64,000 nt of DNA from Tachypleus tridentatus. Taxonomy: Eukaryota > Arthropoda > Merostomata > Xiphosura > Limulidae. The first letter of the stretch is position 1; every line of letters begins with the position of its first letter. Location: assembly GCF_004210375.1 (NCBI RefSeq), contig NW_027467782.1, positions 19,695,276 through 19,759,275 on the forward strand, given 5' to 3'. The notes under the pieces are model-generated. The model was not told where the DNA came from and made no database searches. It saw nothing but the letters and a program-made list of their open reading frames with translations. The translations under genes and the position numbers were made by a program. Shown here piece after piece: positions 35,380 to 46,754 of this stretch.

Positions 35380-35833
35380 CAAGGGCGTAGATTTTTTACA
35401 CCCAATGGGGGAGGGGGGAAGATTTTTGCAACCACTTATGTGGACTGTGCAATTTCCAAATTGATAATCTCTGATTACGTGAACCTGAAAGCTGTAAACA
35501 TGCAAACACAGACTAATCTTGTTGCCACGATACATGCATGTATAGTTAAGTCTTCTAACTGATACGAACTATCGCTTAGATCGAAAAGCTTAGAAGCACG
35601 CCTATATTAATGATGTACATTTCGGCTACTGAAAAAAGCCTACATCTAGGCCTAATTATGCAATTCGACTGGTAAGAACACGAGAATCACAAGAACAAAC
35701 ACACAATTTGTAGGCCTGTGATGCAATAAAACAATTCAACAGACTAAAGTGTAGGGGCGATTATTGTATCTACCATATTTCCAGCTAAAATGAAGTGGGT
35801 GTATCCCCCATCCCCCCAGGATCTACGCCCCTG
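35380..35833. mobile_element. Non-autonomous hAT-type MITE, 454 bp
   Basis: The ends are imperfect inverted repeats: left CAAGGGCGTAGATTTT, right reversed CAGGGGCGTAGATCCTGG, both followed by G-rich tracts and an ACACCCA motif. The element is flanked by identical 8-bp repeats CTCGTTAC at 35372-35379 and 35834-35841. An 8-bp target duplication with CA(G)GGGCG ends fits the hAT superfamily. There is no transposase inside. Confidence 0.85.
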
Positions 35834-35929
35834 CTCGTTACATATTTATTCGAGGTAATATAAACTGTGTTGGTATAAAATGTCTTAAACTGTTTGTGAG
35901 TCAACCTGTTTATTGTTTCCTTGTAGCTA

Positions 35930-36260
35930 CCCTTTTCATTCTATGAGGAATATGTTTATCTTGAATATTAAAGAATTTACCTTTAAAGAGTTTATACATG
36001 TGATCAGTGTCGCTACATAACTCAGTTGACCAATTCAGAACAGATTATTCTTGTTGCATCCTTTTAATTTAAATTATGACCCATATATCGTTCTTATTTA
36101 TCTCTATTTGCAACAGAACATTTCACCTGATAGAGCACTTATCATACGCATCCATACGTTCTCCAATTTCCATAATCATTTCTGTATTTGAAGTTAACAA
36201 TAAATTTAACATACCATTGTTTTAACAGGTTCCTTGACTAGTTCCTTATGAAACTCAACA
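35930..36260 (-). mobile_element. CR1-like LINE fragment, endonuclease region
   Basis: Minus-strand pieces NAMLDLLLTSNTEMI then EIGERMDAYDKCSIR resemble the C-terminal part of the LINE endonuclease (consensus style LDLVLTS..., EVGE.LG.SDH). The block is related to 41780-42180. It contains stops and is only a fragment. Confidence 0.55.
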
Positions 36261-36283
36261 GTTTTTAAAAGCATTTCTCCCTC

Positions 36284-36450
36284 ATGGTTTGACTTTAATA
36301 TTACCCAATATATATGTTCCATCATGGTTTGACTTTAATATTACCCAATACATATGTTCCATCATGGTTTGACTTTAATATTACCCAATATATATGTTCC
36401 CTCATGGTTTGACTTTAATATTACCTAATACATATGTTCCCTCATGGTTT
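36284..36450. repeat. 40-bp tandem repeat, about 4 units
   Basis: The unit CATGGTTTGACTTTAATATT followed by ACCCAATATATATGTTCC lies just right of the LINE fragment. The third and fourth units differ by a base or two. Confidence 0.9.
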
Positions 36451-36822
36451 CATTAAGAGCTGAAATCTTAATCTGATTGTAAAGATTCTTACTTATTTCA
36501 TCAGTACTATTGTGGTTTTTAAGAAATTCCCACTAAAAGGCCTTTCTTTTATATCCACTAATAACAACCAAAATCAATTTTATCTTCACACTAATATCCT
36601 TAATTTTACCATATATTACCATTAGGCATATCTTTTAAAAAATGCACTTTATTGATGAATGAAAAGCGTCGTATGCAACAGACATGTCGAAATTGAAGTG
36701 GTTTGAATATTATTGCTATACATTATTCTAATTGTTAAAAGTTTTCATGGGACTAGATGTAGTGTTATAAATATAATATGTTTAACATTTATTTCACAAG
36801 ATAAGTACATTAGTATAATCTC

Positions 36823-37565
36823 TCATTCCCAGCTTGATGCATAAGTTTGTGTCTTCTTGCTGAACGTGATGTTGATATTTGTAGCGGTTGATACGTCTGC
36901 AGTCTTAATGAGCGTGGGTTGAGCTTGGCAGGATGCTGTCTTCTTTGGTTTGAGTCGCTGCTGAAAGGTAACGTCTACGTAGGTCGGAGAATCATTGTCT
37001 TTCTTCTTAGCATTAATTAAAGTATTCCTGCTTGCATCAGAGATAATTGGCATACATGAAGATGAGAAGCTTACTGGAATAGAAGTACTCTGATTGACAG
37101 ACTTGACATTTTGAAGATTAGTTGATCGATGTTGGGAGCGTTCGGCACTAAAATGAAAATACTGTAGGGTACATCCGTGTTTAAGTATAAAATCAGCTAC
37201 TTGTTTGTCTTCGGTCACAACTTTAACAAAGTTAGTTGGCAATGCTGTGGTCTTGGAATGAATTCTGTGAGCAGCATGGAGTTACGTGAAAGTTGTTGTT
37301 TCCAGAGAATGTCGAATTCAAGCAGGAGTTAAGACAAATGAACGTTCTTAATAAATATCGAATACAGGCAACGTGAACTTTAGGCAGGAGAGCATTGAAC
37401 GTTAATATCTACCTTGCATGGTTTACATACATATGCATGGTCCTGGAGTGTTGAAAGCTGCAGTAACATGCCGCCTCGCTGAAGAATTTTGGTTTTTCTG
37501 GGGTCAACTGAGACGCTAGGATTGAACTGATCGATGAAGACAACATGGCAGCGATAACTTCTCAC
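36823..37565 (-). CDS. Unidentified coding region, two frames
   Basis: Two open stretches on the minus strand have coding-like composition. 37380-37565 includes SVDPRKTKILQRGGMLLQL then HAYVCKPCKVDINVQC, with a CxxC pair that could begin a zinc finger. 36823-37242 includes TALPTNFVKVVTEDKQVADF, then a basic, serine/threonine-rich tail ending TQTYASSWE. They are separated by about 140 bp with stops, so they could be two exons or a decayed gene. The first resembles in outline the zinc-finger part of transposon-derived CGGBP1-like proteins, but the His pair is not visible. They lie just downstream of the Tigger remnant. Confidence 0.35.
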
Positions 37566-38104
37566 GTCTAAACACTTCAGCTACTAGCCGAGGAATGAAA
37601 CGAGGTTATTGATGTCAATTCGTCTCTGCATTTATACGCTTCTAACGGTAAACTAACCTTGTACAGGGCGGTTAATGCGTGGGAAACACAACCGCATTGA
37701 TTGAATCAGCATTGAACGGGGAATAGTTTCAATAGGAAAAATAACGATACGTGGGTATCATAAGGGATTTTTTCATAGTAGAAATAATTAAGCCTGATTA
37801 GTTAGAAAACAGAAATAGTTATGAGGTAAAATAAAAGCGATATTAATTTGTAAACTTTTGAATTTTTTGTCATTTTGAAAATTAAAAGAATATTTTATTT
37901 TGAAAAAAATAAAAAATTTAAAATGTTACTGATTAAAGAAAATCTATCTCTTCTTGGTTGCACCATTTTCTTTTTCTTTATTTCAATTCTCGGTAACATC
38001 GAATGACATTTTATAACCGCACTCCAGGTCTGAATCATGATTCATATTAAGTATATAGCAGTTTCCACTGCCCGAAACATTGTTTCAAGTTCCAGTAAGA
38101 TAAA

Positions 38105-38735
38105 TTATTCTTCCTGCTCTTCACTAGCACCTTCGTTACCATCTGGACTTTCTTCTTCTTCCTGATATGCCCGATCTTGGTCTATATTAGAGAGCGTATC
38201 ATTGTCGAGAGTTTGAGAATGTGTGTAAAGGCACTCTCGAACATTAGCCACGACCAAAGACTCGAAATAAATAGTGTGTCCAATTTTGATGACGTCTTCG
38301 GAAATATCTCTAATTTCGGACTCAAAGCCGAAGGAATGACTTGCGCCATCAGGCAAAACGTGCTTCCACGTCGCTCTCGTGTCACTCTTGCTAACTTGGA
38401 ACCATGCTTCGTTGATGTTTTCGACAGCACTTCTGATGTTGTAATGTTTCCACAATTCAGTCATAGATAGTGCAGCTTCTCTAGTTGTAGCCTTTATTGC
38501 TTGAGAAAATGTTCGCTTAAAATAATAAGCTTTAAACGTCGCTATGACACCTTGATCCGTTGGTTGCAGTGGACATGTTCTATTGAATGGAAAAAGTGAA
38601 TTTTGAGATTTTAGTAAAAGTCACAATGTCCCGTTAGACGGCTTGGTGCATTACCTAATAAAAACAAAGCTTTAAAGTCCAAGTTGTTTGTTTTCTTTGC
38701 AGTAATGTTCAGCTGTTGGACAAAATTAGCTTTTT
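38105..38735 (-). mobile_element. Tigger/pogo DNA transposase remnant, C-terminal part
   Basis: The minus strand encodes the C-terminal part of a pogo/Tigger DDE transposase. First is FKALFLLGNAPS (family motif LLLDNAPSH, with the catalytic Asp replaced by Gly), then, in another frame, NRTCPLQPTDQGVIATFKAY and FKRTFSQAIKAT (family QPMDQGVIATFKAYYLRRTF), then TELWKHYNIRSAVENINEAW and an acidic tail (EEEESPDGNEGASEEQEE, stop at 38105). The N-terminal CENP-B-like DNA-binding part is missing, since the 5' side abuts the UROD copy. With the lost Asp and at least one frameshift it is not active. Terminal repeats were not found. Confidence 0.8.
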
Positions 38736-38792
38736 CACCAGTCATCAAATAAAGTTTTCGTAATTCATAGTTGTATCACAGTCCACACTTGC

Positions 38793-39322
38793 CACTCATA
38801 CAGCCTACGTTTGGCTTTAGACATGGTTTTTGTTACCCCACCTTCAATCATGTATCCCATAAGTGTCCAAGGAGCTCCACAAAATCCCAGAAGGGGAACT
38901 CTACCCTCAAGCCAATGCCTGGTTAAGGTAATAGCATCAAAAACATAACCAAGTTCTTTCTTCATATTTGAGTTTCTTGTAATAGAGACAAGTCATCTGG
39001 TTTCTCTCATGGTTTGGGAAATGTGGGCCTACACCAGGAAGCATATCGACTGCCATGCCTAGTGCTTGTGGTATGACTAAAATATCAGAGAATATTACGG
39101 CTGCATCGTGGTTAAAACGATTTATTGGTTGTAATGTGACCTGGCAAGCAAGTTCAGGAGTCATGCAAAGTTAAAAAAACTGAAATCTTTTCTTATTTCA
39201 CGAAATTCTGGCATGTACCGTCCTGCTTGTCTCATTACCCAAACTGGAGTGAACTCCGTCCTCTGACCACGAGCTACCCGCAATATGGTATCATTCAGGA
39301 GGGAAGAGAAGTTCTGGGCCAT
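38793..39322 (-). pseudogene. UROD: UROD processed pseudogene, 5' half
   Basis: UROD (uroporphyrinogen decarboxylase) performs the fifth step of heme synthesis in the cytosol. The minus strand starts with ATG at 39322 and reads [36 protein letters not shown] (the family's conserved RQAGRYLPE motif), [71 protein letters not shown] and [10 protein letters not shown]. Segments that are separate exons in animal UROD genes run on without introns, which indicates a retrocopy. At least three frameshifts and an in-frame stop break it (around 39170, 39010 and 38970). Homology stops at about residue 165 of 367, where the Tigger remnant begins. Confidence 0.85.
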
Positions 39323-39411
39323 CTTTTCAAAAATTTCATGATTATATGTGAAGAAAAACAAAACAATAAATACTTGTAATGAATGTATAGCATTGAAGGA
39401 AATGGCCATAA

Positions 39412-39475
39412 TGTGTGTGTTTCATATAGCAAAGCCACAAAGGGCTATCTGCTGAGTCCACAGATCTGTAATGTG
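39412..39475 (-). repeat. Second-family SINE fragment
   Basis: TTTCATATAGCAAAGCCACA, then GGGCTATCTGCTGAGTCCAC is the reverse of the second SINE family, between the two UROD pieces. Confidence 0.65.
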
Positions 39476-39579
39476 TAAAGATACTACTACAGAACAGGTA
39501 ATAAGTACATAACAACTGTGAATAAAGTTTAACTTACAAAAATTTCAGCTTTAAACTGACTATTTCTATTGGTTTCATA

Positions 39580-40190
39580 TAGTTATAGGAACTTGATCAA
39601 GTCCTTCACAATGTAGTCTGGACTTTACACTTTCTCTCATGCTATTAATATATAGAAGAGCAAATTTCTCAGAGTTGTGGACTAAGAAAGTCAGCATTAG
39701 ATTCAAACACCTACAACGTCTGGGCACCAGCTTCAACCTGACTAACGAGGTAGTCAACAGACACAATGTAGTCTGGATTTTACACTCTCTCTTATACTAT
39801 TAATATATAGAAGAGCAAATTTCTCAGAGTTGTGGACCAAGAAAGTCAGCATTAGATTCAAACACCTACAACGTCTGGGCACCAGCTTCAACCTGACTAA
39901 CGAGGTAGTCAACAGACACAATGTAGTCTGAATTTTACACTCTCTCTTATACTATTAATATATAGAAGAGCAAATATCTCAAAGAGTTGTGGACCAAGAA
40001 AGTCAGCAATAGATTCAAACACCTACAGCATCTGGACACCAGCTTCAACCTGACTAACGAGGTAGTCAACAGACACAATGTAGTCTGGATTTTACACTCT
40101 CTCTTATACTATTAATATATAGAAGAGGAAATATCTCAAAGAGTTGTGGACCAAGGAAGTCAGCATTAGATTCAAACACCTACAACAGGT
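39580..40190 (-). repeat. 155-bp tandem array built from UROD sequence
   Basis: About 3.8 units. The recurring string ACAATGTAGTCTG starts at 39608, 39763, 39918 and 40075, giving spacings of 155, 155 and 157. On the minus strand each unit corresponds to one UROD segment: DYLVSQVEAGAQTL, a stop, VFESNADFL, then FALLYINSMRESVKSRLHC, matching human YLVGQVVAGAQALQLFES and KFALPYIRDVAKQVKARL. The lowest unit continues into EGLDQVPITI, the next UROD residues (human EAGLAPVPMII). Confidence 0.9.
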
Positions 40191-40297
40191 TAAGGTAATA
40201 GCATCAAAAACATAACCAAGTTCTTTCTTCATATTTGGAGTCTCGTTTTATAGAGACAAGTCATTTGGTTTCTCTCATGGTTTGGGGAAATGTGACT
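40190..40297 (-). pseudogene. UROD: UROD fragment, second copy of residues ~95-130
   Basis: It repeats the sequence at 38930-39030 (HFP...MRET, then [13 protein letters not shown]) with several differences, then joins directly to the 155-bp array at about 40190. So the minus-strand order is: middle of UROD, tandem array of a later segment, then the start of UROD. Confidence 0.8.
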
Positions 40298-40309
40298 CTC
40301 CATAGGCCA

Positions 40310-42185
40310 CCAAACTATTTATTTATAACACTGGGTAGCAATCAGTTACAGTGTGCACTTACTGTTACTCTGAGGGTAACAAAAGTTGGTATGCATGTGC
40401 TGTTAGTATGAAAAGTAATAATAACTCTGCTTTCTTCCAATGTTCTACCCAATAAGCCAACATATTCTACACAGCTACAGATATTACTTGTTTAACAAAG
40501 TTTTATGCACTACCTAATTAAATGCTTTCTATAAATCAAGATACACCGCATTCATATCTATACCCTTCCCTACATGTTGTACCCTCTTCAAATAATGTCA
40601 AATCTCAGTGAGGTAAGATTTTGCCCAAGTAAAACCATCTTGACTATTCTTAAAAGTCTAAACTTCAAGTGACTTTACAAAATTCTTTCAATAGACTTCC
40701 AAAACTTTCCCACAACTGATGTAAGACTAATGGGTCTATAATTAGTAAAGCAGTTTTTATCACTTCCTATTATAAAGAAAAGTAACATTAGCTGACAACA
40801 AGAACAAAGATTTGAATGGTTCACATATCCAATCCTCAACTTACTTTCAAAGCCCTGAGTAGGTAACATCGAGACAAGCTTTTACTTATTCAAAGGTTTT
40901 TTATCTTAAATAGCTCAGAATTAATGTTATGTTGTTCTATCTAGCTTCTATCTAGCAACTGTTCAGGTTGAGGAATATTGTTTAAATTTGATTAGTAAAA
41001 TTGAAGAAGTAGAATTTAATAAGATAGCTATCCAATAACACTGGCTGTGAACCTTAGCTTCATAATAGTTGCATTGGTTTTAATAACAGGTTTTACATAA
41101 TTCTACTATCCAGGGACAATAAACAAAATTCATGTTTTGCTATCATATGAAGACTTTTTACAACTCGGAAACAAAAGTTAAAGTCTTACTTTGATCAAAC
41201 TTACAATAAATTTACCAAACAGATATATGTCTGGGTCATTTTACACAACCTTTGTTGCCATATAATCAAACAAGTATTGAAAAGAACAATATCAAGTGTT
41301 CACACAAATATTATCCACTAATGACACATCATGTTGTCTGTTAACTTGTATACAAGTGGTGTGTTTATAATGGGTTCTTGAATAAGATCTCATGTTGTGT
41401 TTGATTTAGAGAAATCTATAGTCAGCGGTTATCAACATTTTAAGCATAAAAAAATGTGACCCAATTTTAATTAAATGGTTCACTTATGTAAGAGCACGTA
41501 CAACATTTTGTGACAACTCTGTAAAGATGGACATCAAGTGTACACATATCACTGTAGAACATTTTAAGACAATAAAACTATTGCAGTTATAACACCTTTC
41601 AAAGGCCATACTTCAATACTAATGTTTTGCTAGCCCTTAATATATTTGAATAAATTCTCACAATTTACTTTAATGTTTTCAGTCAACATTGTTTCATACC
41701 TTTCCATAATCTCTCATCCAACCAACTACACTGACCTTCTATAAACCTCCAAGTTTCTCCAAGACTCAAGTGAATTTAAGTTTTTTATATTTATAATGGT
41801 GTGTGTTTTTTCTGGTAGCCACTTGTTTTGTCTATAGGAAACATGCCTATCTTGAACATTCAACTAACCACTATCTTCAACTCAACTGCCCAATTCAAAG
41901 CACACAATTCTTGCATCATCTATTCAAAAATTTGTTTTTTTTTCATTTGTAACCAAAATATTATTATTTCTTATCTTCATATGTTACAAAATGTTGAACC
42001 TAATAGAGCAACAACCACTTGCATCCAGATGTTCTCCAACCTCTACTGGATCAATCACTCACTTATTAGAAGGTATAATAAATCTAAAGTAGCATTGTTC
42101 TTAGTAGGGTCCATAATCAATTGTTAAATAAATCACAATGAATCAGAAAACTAGTGAACCAATCAGTTGTTTCTGAGGAGAGAAC
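40310..42185 (-). mobile_element. CR1/L2-like LINE fragment (endonuclease and RT)
   Basis: The minus strand shows an endonuclease remnant first (41780-42130: NNATLDLL then VEVGEHLDASG), then reverse-transcriptase motifs (40490-40770: NYRPISLTSVVGKFWKSI, then MNAVYLDL, a stop, KAFN, matching the family's VDVVYLDFQKAFD). Order and spacing fit one 5'-truncated, decayed element with multiple stops and frameshifts. Confidence 0.75.
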
Positions 42186-42189
42186 TGTC

Positions 42190-43085
42190 AAGCTTCAAAA
42201 TGAAAACAGCTTTAGAAAAATGTCGGAAGAGAGAAGAATAATAGTTTACACAAGATTATGGAAACAACTGTACAAAACAGAGAACCACAAATCTCTATAG
42301 TTATCTGAATGTAGAACTAGGGAAACAAGTAATGAAACAATATGTTCTGAACGAACATTTTAATAAATGAAGGGTAAACTGCAATAATTAATCATCTTCC
42401 TTATGCATTGAAATTTAAGCTCATTATAAAATATGAGATGTACAATACAGAAATCAGTAGAAAAGTTATTCATATACCAGAGTTACTTGCATTTAAATAC
42501 CTTCTTTCAAAGAAAGTTGGCATATTTTATTTTCATCATTGTTGCTTGTTTTGAAAGGATTTATATTTAAAGAAATAATCTGTTCAATTTCTCCAGTGGA
42601 ATGAGACAGAATTTACAATAAAAAAAAAAGGTAAAACAAATCAACTTTGTTTACCATTTTTATTCAGAAGTATTTGTTTCTTTGAATGAAAAAAACAAAA
42701 AACAAAGGTAAAAACACGAAATAAAGGCTGCTTAAAAAGATGAAGGCAGGGATGTTAAACATGCATTTTTTTTAAAACTGGCCTAACATAGTAGGTGAAT
42801 AAAGATCAGAGTTATCAAACGTCCCGAGGTTGCTATCAAAATAACTAACCCACACATCAAGTACAAACTCAATATAAACATTCATATCAGAAGGGACGTG
42901 TCCTTCAAAATAAGATAAAACAAACAGCACATAACATAATCACATAATTATTTTAGAATATGCATATTTTTTTCCTAATAAAGTAGATTATAATTTAGAA
43001 TTACAACTTGTGATTAATTTTTTCCAATTAATAAAGGCGAAAATGAGCAAACCGTAGGAAAGTTTAGGTTCCTTTGTAACTTTAC
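42190..43085. other. Unassigned region
   Basis: AT-rich; nothing recognised. Confidence 0.35.
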
Positions 43086-43089
43086 AGAT

Positions 43090-43180
43090 TCGTTCGTTTA
43101 GAATTAAGTACAAAGCTACATAATGGGTTAACTGTGGTTTGTCTGCCCACAACGGGTACAAATTCGTTTAGCCTGATGAA
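43090..43180 (-). repeat. Third-family SINE fragment
   Basis: TACAAAGCTACATAATGGGT, then TGCCCACAACGGGTACAAAT is the reverse of the third SINE family. Confidence 0.5.
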
Positions 43181-43364
43181 AGTAAGTAAAAAGTTATTTA
43201 ATACATTTAACTTGACAATAACTTAAAAGTTATAAGGCGTCAAATGGATGACAGTCGTTTTGAAAATCAAATAAAAAAATTACACTTTCTGCAAAAAAAA
43301 ATATCAATCATACCAATACGAAAACAAAATATCTTGAACAACACATAATACGTTATGTGACTTA

Positions 43365-43412
43365 CAACGCTAAATCAGGGATTCGATTCCCCTCGGTGGG
43401 CTCAGCTATTAA
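43365..43412 (+). repeat. Second-family SINE head, cut off by satellite
   Basis: CTTACAACGCTAAATCAGGG, ATTCGATTCCCCTCGGTGG and CTCAGC, then the satellite starts where the rest of the SINE (AGATAGCC...) would be. Confidence 0.75.
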
Positions 43413-46400
43413 AAACATAGCTTAACTCTTATCATCTTAAAAACATAGCTTAGCTCTTATCATCTTAAAAACATAGCTTAACTCTTATCATCTTAAAAAC
43501 ATAGCTTAACTCTTATCATCTTAAAAACGTAGCTTAACTCTTATTATCTTAAAAACGTAGCTTAACTCTTATCATCTTATCATCTTAAAAACATAGCTTA
43601 ACTCTTATCATCTTATCATTTTAAAACATAGCTTAACTCTTATCATCTTATCATATTAAAAACATAGCTTAACTCTTATCATCTTATCATCTTAAAAACA
43701 TAGCTTAACTCTTATTATCTTAAAAACATAGCTTAACTCTTATCATCTTAAAAACATAGCTTAACTCTTATCATCTTAAAACATAGCTTAACTCTTATCA
43801 TCTTAAAAACATAGCTTAACTCTTATCATCTTATCATATTAAAAACATAGCTTAACTCTTATCATATTATCATCTTAAAAACATAGCTTAACTCTTATCA
43901 TCTTATCATATTAAAAACATAGCTTAACTCTTGTCATTTTATCATATTAAAACATAGCTTAACTCTTATCATCTTATCATATTAAAAACATAGCTTTACT
44001 CTTATCATCTTAAAACATAGCTTAACTCTTATCATCTTAAAAAACATAGCTTAACTCTTATCATTTTAAAAACATAGCTTAACTCTTATCATCTTAAAAA
44101 CATAGCTTAACTCTTATCATCTTAAAACATAGCTTAACTCTTATCATCTTAAAACATAGCTTAACTCTTATCATCTTATCATATTAAAACATAGCTTAAC
44201 TCTTATCATATTATCATCTTAAAACATAGCTTAACTCTTATCATCTTATCATATTAAAACATAGCTTAACTCTTGTCATTTTATCATATTAAAAACATAG
44301 CTTAACTCTTATCATCTTATCATATTAAAAACATAGCTTTACTCTTATCATCTTAAAAACATAGCTTAACTCTTATCATCTTAAAAACATAGCTTAACTC
44401 TTATCATTTTAAAACATAGCTTAACTCTTATCATCTTAAAAACATAGCTTAACTCTTATCATCTTATCATCTTAAAAACATAGCTTAACTCTTATCATCT
44501 TATCATTTTAAAACATAGCTTAACTCTTATCATCTTATCATATTAAAACATAGCTTAACTCTTATCATCTTATCATCTTAAAAACATAGCTTAACTCTTA
44601 TCATCTTAAAACATAGCTTAACTCTTATTATCTTAAAAACATAGCTTAACTCTTATCATCTTAAAACATAGCTTAACTCTTATCATCTTAAAAACGTAGC
44701 TTAACTCTTATCATCTTAAAAACGTAGCTTAACTCTTATCATCTTATCATCTTAAAACATAGCTTAACTCTTATCATCTTATCATTTTAAAAACATAGCT
44801 TAACTCTTATCATCTTATCATATTAAAACATAGCTTAACTCTTATCATCTTAAAAACGTAGCTTAACTCTTATTATCTTAAAACATAGCTTAACTCTTAT
44901 TATCTTAAAACATAGCTTAACTCTTATCATCTTAAAAACATAGCTTAACTCTTATCATCTTATCATCTTAAAAACATAGCTTAACTCTTATCATCTTATC
45001 ATATTAAAAAACATAGCTTAACTCTTATCATATTATCATCTTAAAACATAGCTTAACTCTTATCATCTTATCATATTAAAAACATAGCTTAACTCTTATC
45101 ATCTTATCATATTAAAAACATAGCTTAACTCTTATCATCTTATCATCTTAAAACATAGCTTAACTCTTATTATCTTAAAAACATAGCTTAACTCTTATCA
45201 TCTTAAAACATAGCTTAACTCTTATCATCTTAAAACATAGCTTAACTCTTATCATCTTAAAACATAGCTTAACTCTTATCATCTTATCATATTAAAAACA
45301 TAGCTTAACTCTTATCATATTATCATCTTAAAAACATAGCTTAACTCTTATCATCTTATCATATTAAAAACATAGCTTAACTCTTGTCATTTTATCATAT
45401 TAAAACATAGCTTAACTCTTATCATCTTATCATATTAAAAACATAGCTTTACTCTTATCATCTTAAAAACATAGCTTAACTCTTATCATCTTAAAACATA
45501 GCTTAACTCTTATCATTTTAAAAAACATAGCTTAACTCTTATCATCTTAAAACATAGCTTAACTCTTATCATCTTAAAACATAGCTTAACTCTTATCATC
45601 TTAAAACATAGCTTAACTCTTATCATCTTATCATATTAAAAAACATAGCTTAACTCTTATCATATTATCATCTTAAAACATAGCTTAACTCTTATCATCT
45701 TATCATATTAAAACATAGCTTAACTCTTGTCATTTTATCATATTAAAAACATAGCTTAACTCTTATCATCTTATCATCTTAAAACATAGCTCTACTCTTA
45801 TCATCTTAATATCTTAATAACATAGCTTAACTCTTATCATCTTAAAAACATAGCTTAACTCTTATCATTTTAAAACATAGCTTAACTCTCATCATCTTAA
45901 AACATAGCTTAACTCTTATCATCTTATCATCTTAAAACATAGCTTAACTCTTATCATCTTAAAACATAGCTTAACTCTTATTATCTTAAAACATAGCTTA
46001 ACTCTTATCATCTTAAAACATAGCTTAACTCTTATCATCTTAAAAACATAGCTTAACTCTTATTATCTTAAAAACATAGCTTAACTCTTATCATCTTAAA
46101 AACATAGCTTAACTCTTATCATCTTAAAAACGTAGCTTAACTCTTATCATCTTAAAAACGTAGCTTAACTCTTATCATCTTATCATCTTAAAACATAGCT
46201 TAACTCTTATCATCTTATCATTTTAAAAACATAGCTTAACTCTTATCATCTTATCATATTAAAAACATAGCTTAACTCTTATCATCTTAAAACGTAGCTT
46301 AACTCTTATTATCTTAAAAACATAGCTTAACTCTTATTATCTTAAAACATAGCTTAACTCTTATCATCTTAAAAACATAGCTTAACTCTTATCATCTTAT

Positions 46401-46609
46401 CATCTTAAAAACATAGCTTAACTCTTATCATCTTATCATATTAAAACATAGCTTAACTCTTATCATCTTATCATCTTAAAACATAGCTTAACTCTTATCA
46501 TCTTATCATATTAAAAACATAGCTTAACTCTTATCATCTTATCATCTTAAAAACATAGCTTAACTCTTATCATCTTATCATATTAAAAACATAGCTTAAC
46601 TCTTATCAT
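43413..46609. repeat. 27-28-bp satellite, more than 90 units, layered
   Basis: The basic unit is TTAAAAACATAGCTTAACTC followed by TTATCATC. Some units carry an extra 7-8 bp (TTATCAT or ATTATCAT), others vary between four and six A, or ACGTAG for ACATAG. Rare variants recur at fixed spacing: CTTGTCATTTT at about 43931, 44273, 45384 and 45727 (342, then 343 apart within pairs; 1453-1454 between pairs), and AACGTAGC at 44694/44722/44857 and 46130/46158/46292 (about 1436 apart). So there are blocks of about 342 bp and about 1.44 kb. Confidence 0.95.
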
Positions 46610-46754
46610 CGATTTGCTTATCAAGCTTTTTCTTAAACTGGTTTAAATGTCTGAAACCAACCCATTCAAAATATAAACCACCCTATTACAAAAATAAAAC
46701 TGTTTTAGCTGAATGATGACTCCAACCTTGTCCAGATTTTATATAAATGTATGT

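Noticed and set aside
43413-46609. CRISPR-like array
   Set aside because: Regular spacing at first glance, but there are no unique spacers. It is a plain satellite in a eukaryotic genome.
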